A stretch of DNA of 64,000 bases, taken from assembly GCF_023546765.1 (NCBI RefSeq), contig NZ_CP097484.1, positions 1 through 64,000 on the forward strand, written 5' to 3'. Source of the stretch: Methylobacterium tardum (GTDB lineage Bacteria; Pseudomonadota; Alphaproteobacteria; Rhizobiales; Beijerinckiaceae). Every line of letters starts with the position of its first letter. Positions within the stretch are counted from its first letter, which is position 1. Under the pieces are notes generated by a model, which was given only the letters and a program-made list of their open reading frames with translations, did not search any database and was not told the DNA's origin. Below are positions 61,342 to 64,000 of the stretch, piece after piece. A program made the position numbers and the translations under genes.

Positions 61342-63302
61342 ATGTCCATGACCGCCGCCGCGCCCTCCGTCCGCCGCCTCGATCCCGTGCTCGCCGACCG
61401 CATCGCGGCCGGCGAGGTCGTGGAGCGCCCGGCCTCGGCCGTGAAGGAACTCGTCGAGAACGCCATCGATGCCGGGGCGCGGACCATCGAGGTCACGGTC
61501 GAGGCCGGCGGCCGGCGGCTGATCCGCGTCGTCGATGACGGACGCGGCATGACGCCGGACGATCTCGACCTCGCGGTCGAGCGTCACGCCACCTCGAAGC
61601 TGCCCGGGGGCGATCTGTCGGCGATCGACACGCTGGGCTTTCGCGGCGAGGCCTTGCCGTCGATCGGCGCGGTGTCGCGGCTCGCCATCGTCAGCCGGAC
61701 CCCGGATGCCGAGGCGGGTGCAAGCCTCACCATCGAGGCTGGCCTGAAGGGGCCGGTGCGCCCAGCGGCGGCGCAGCGCGGCACGCGGATCGAGGTGACC
61801 GAGCTATTCGCCGCGACGCCGGCCCGGCTCAAGTTCCTGAAATCCGATCGCGCCGAGAACGCGGCCATCGCCGAGATCCTGCGCCGGCTCGCCGTTACCC
61901 AGCCCGGGATCCGTTTCACCCTGCGGGCCGATGCCGGCCAGCCGCTGCTTCTGCCGGCGGAAAGTGGGCCGGAGGCCGATCTGCGCCGGCTCGCCGCGGT
62001 GCTGGGACCGGATTTCACCGCTAACGCCCTGCCGGCATCGCTCGCCCGTGAGGGCTTCGCGGTGACCGGGCATGTCGGGCTGCCGACCTATCACCGCGCT
62101 GCGGCGACCCACATCCACCTCGCGGTCAACGGCCGCCCGGTGCGCGACCGTCTGCTGCTCGGGGCGGTACGCGGCGCCTACGCGGACACGCTGGCCTCCG
62201 ACCGGCACCCGGTGCTCGGCTTGAGCATCGCGTGCGATCCGGAGCTCGCCGACGTCAACGTCCATCCGGCCAAGACGGAGGTGCGGTTCCGCGAGCCGGC
62301 CTCGTGCGCGCCCTTGTGGTGAGCGCGATCCACGACGCGCTGCGCCGCGGCGGCGCCCGGTCGGCCACGACGGGCGCGGCCCGGACCCTCGACGCCCTGC
62401 GCCCGGCCGGGCCGCCGCTCGCGATCCATAGCGGGATCGCCGCGCCGAGCCTGTTTCAGCCCGCGCGACCGGGTCCGTTTCCGGCCCATGCGCCCTCGGT
62501 GGCGGCGCCTCCCGGTTACGGCCGGTCGGAGGCTTGGCGGCCCGCAACGGCGGCGCGCGCGCCGGATCCGGCTTTTGCCCTTTCGGACGAGCGCGGTTTC
62601 GCCGAGGCGGCCCAGGCTCCGTTCGCGCGCCCGGAGATCGAGGCCCCGCCCCATGCGGATGTCCGGTCCGTTGCCGAGGCCGCGGAAGCCATCGACCACC
62701 CGCTCGGCGCGGCGCGGGCCCAGATCCACGAGACCTACATCCTCGCCCAGACCCGCGACGGCCTCGTGATCGTCGATCAGCACGCCGCGCACGAGCGGCT
62801 CGTCTACGAACGGATGAAGGCCGAGCGGGCGCGTGGCGGCATCGCCCGGCAGGGCTTGCTGATTCCCGACGTGGTGGAGATGAGCCCGGAGGAAGCCGAG
62901 CGGCTGGTCGCCGCGGCGCCGGATCTGGACCGCCTCGGTCTCGCGATCGAGCCCTTCGGCCCCGGCGCCGTGCTGGTGCGCGAGGTGCCCGCGGCGCTGA
63001 TCGGCGCCTCGGTACGGGACCTCGTCACCGACATCCTCGACGCCCTCGATGCCAGCGGAGACGAGGAAGGCGGCGCTCCGGCCACAGAGGGCGGTCCGCT
63101 CGGGCGGCGCCTCGACGCCGTCCTGTCGCGGATGAGCTGCCACGGCTCGATCCGTGCCGGGCGGCGCCTGCGCCCGGAGGAGATGAATGCCCTGCTCCGC
63201 GAGATGGAGGCGACGCCCAATTCCGGTCAGTGCAATCACGGGCGTCCGACATCTATCGAGCTGAAACTGTCCGACATCGAGCGGCTGTTCGGCAGACGCT
63301 GA
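61342..63302 (+). pseudogene. mutL: DNA mismatch repair protein MutL, interrupted by one frameshift
   Basis: MutL couples mismatch recognition by MutS to strand excision. The N-terminal ATPase ([51 protein letters not shown]) ends in one frame at about residue 315. The remaining C-terminal part, from [19 protein letters not shown] through [32 protein letters not shown] and the final [19 protein letters not shown], is in another. The break is near 62295-62299, where GAGCCGGCC would read through if one more C were present. Total length (about 650) is normal. A single-base deletion error is most likely. Start choice: ATG at 61342 or 61348. Confidence 0.9.
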
Positions 63303-63465
63303 CCACCGCCGCGGACGGCTTGGGCGCCGAACAGCCGCGGCACTTCGTTTCGCCTTGCGGTTGCCTGACCGGGTCCCGATCGTGGAGAGAACGGGCGAGA
63401 GCGGGTGCGCCCAGCCCGACGGGCGCCTCCCGACCGCGCACGGGCATCTGCCGGAGGCCGCGACC

Positions 63466-64000
63466 ATGGACTTCACCATCTCGCCCCGCGTCGAGGCGTA
63501 CCGCGCCCGGATCGCCGACTTCGTGGATGCCCACGTTGTGCCGCTCGAATCCGTGCCGGCAGCCTATGACGGGCACGGCAACATCAGCCTCGCCGAGCTG
63601 GCCCGGCTGCGCGGCCTCGCCCGAGATCAGGGATTGTGGTGCCTTCAGCTGAAGCCCGAGACCGGGGGCGCCGGGCTCGACAAGGTCGGCATGGCGGTCT
63701 GCTACGAGGCGATGAACCGCTCGATCTTCGGGCCGGTCGTGTTCAACTCGGCCGCGCCGGACGACGGCAACATGATGGTGCTGGAGAAGGTCGCAACCCC
63801 GGCCCAGAAGGAGCGCTGGCTCGCGCCGATCGTGGACGGACGGGTCCGCTCGGCCTTCGCGATGACCGAGCCGCATCCTGGCGGCGGCTCCGATCCCGGC
63901 ATGATCCAGACCCGGGCCGAACGCCGGGGCGACACCTACGTGGTCACCGGCCGAAAATGGTACATCACCGGCGCCGAGGAAGCCGACCACTTCATCCTGA
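63466..64000 (+). CDS. Acyl-CoA dehydrogenase, 5' part (cut by window end)
   Basis: The visible 178 residues start MDFTISPRVEAYRARIADFV and show the N-terminal helical domain plus AMTEPHPGGGSDPG, the conserved FAD/substrate region, and GRKWYITGAEEADHF. The CoA-ester substrate is unknown. The gene runs off the window with no stop. A GGAGG at 63452 precedes the ATG at 63466 by nine bases, so the start is good. Confidence 0.88.
   Translation, partial: MDFTISPRVEAYRARIADFVDAHVVPLESVPAAYDGHGNISLAELARLRGLARDQGLWCLQLKPETGGAGLDKVGMAVCYEAMNRSIFGPVVFNSAAPDDGNMMVLEKVATPAQKERWLAPIVDGRVRSAFAMTEPHPGGGSDPGMIQTRAERRGDTYVVTGRKWYITGAEEADHFIL

Overview
The window is 64 kb of very GC-rich chromosome from an alphaproteobacterium, most probably Methylobacterium or a close relative in Hyphomicrobiales. 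This is inferred from the base composition, the alphaproteobacterial ctaC-ctaD-ctaB-ctaF-ctaG-ctaE order, a CpdR-type receiver and the protein sequences; I cannot name the species. Base 1 is the first base of dnaA, so the sequence looks like a chromosome rotated to start at dnaA. It is almost entirely core genome: I see no CRISPR array, transposase, integrase or prophage.

Layout. 1-6.7 kb: dnaA, a thiolase, a DUF2059 protein, a stand-alone EAL phosphodiesterase and a FadJ-type beta-oxidation protein. 6.7-14.6 kb: a LysR regulator divergent from an orphan amino-acid binding protein and a threonine aldolase, an exonuclease with a SWIM-like zinc motif, ligA (frameshifted) and an MFS transporter. 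14.6-20.4 kb: a phosphopantetheinyl transferase, tRNA-Pro(CGG), a membrane SGNH-like protein, tgt and queA (queuosine; queA has two frameshifts), two small proteins and a CDF cation exporter. 20.7-24.6 kb: a TadE/TadG-like protein and the sfnB/sfnG organosulfur pair. 24.8-31.6 kb: the aa3 cytochrome c oxidase cluster with assembly factors, on the minus strand. 31.9-40.4 kb: fdhD (frameshifted), a PepSY-like secreted protein, gltB and gltD. 40.4-49.9 kb: an SGNH/DUF459 hydrolase, a lytic transglycosylase, galE divergent from galU, a candidate alphaproteobacterial small RNA, an N-formylglutamate amidohydrolase, cpdR, a grxC-nitrilase-DUF1178 operon, dsbB and a DedA-like protein. 50-55.7 kb: tRNA-Leu(CAA), a renalase-like flavoprotein coupled to a histone-deacetylase-like hydrolase, two small proteins, a D-threonine-aldolase-like enzyme and dgoA/dgoK. 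55.8-60.8 kb: a complete branched-chain-type ABC importer with a palindromic repeat inside it. 60.9-64 kb: a small protein, mutL (frameshifted) and the start of an acyl-CoA dehydrogenase gene cut by the window end.

The most striking signal is five clear, and one probable, single-step frameshifts in genes that should be intact (ligA, queA twice, fdhD, mutL, perhaps the DUF459 gene). Several fall in C/G runs, three of them at CCGG. Because ligA is essential in nearly all bacteria, residual assembly indels are the best explanation, not decay or programmed frameshifting. The most interesting biology I can support is a Tgt that has lost three of its four canonical zinc ligands, a candidate mmgR/suhB-type small RNA with its own promoter and terminator, a 132-bp palindromic repeat inside the liv cluster, and an exonuclease fused to a SWIM-like zinc motif. 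I found no convincing new multi-gene system.
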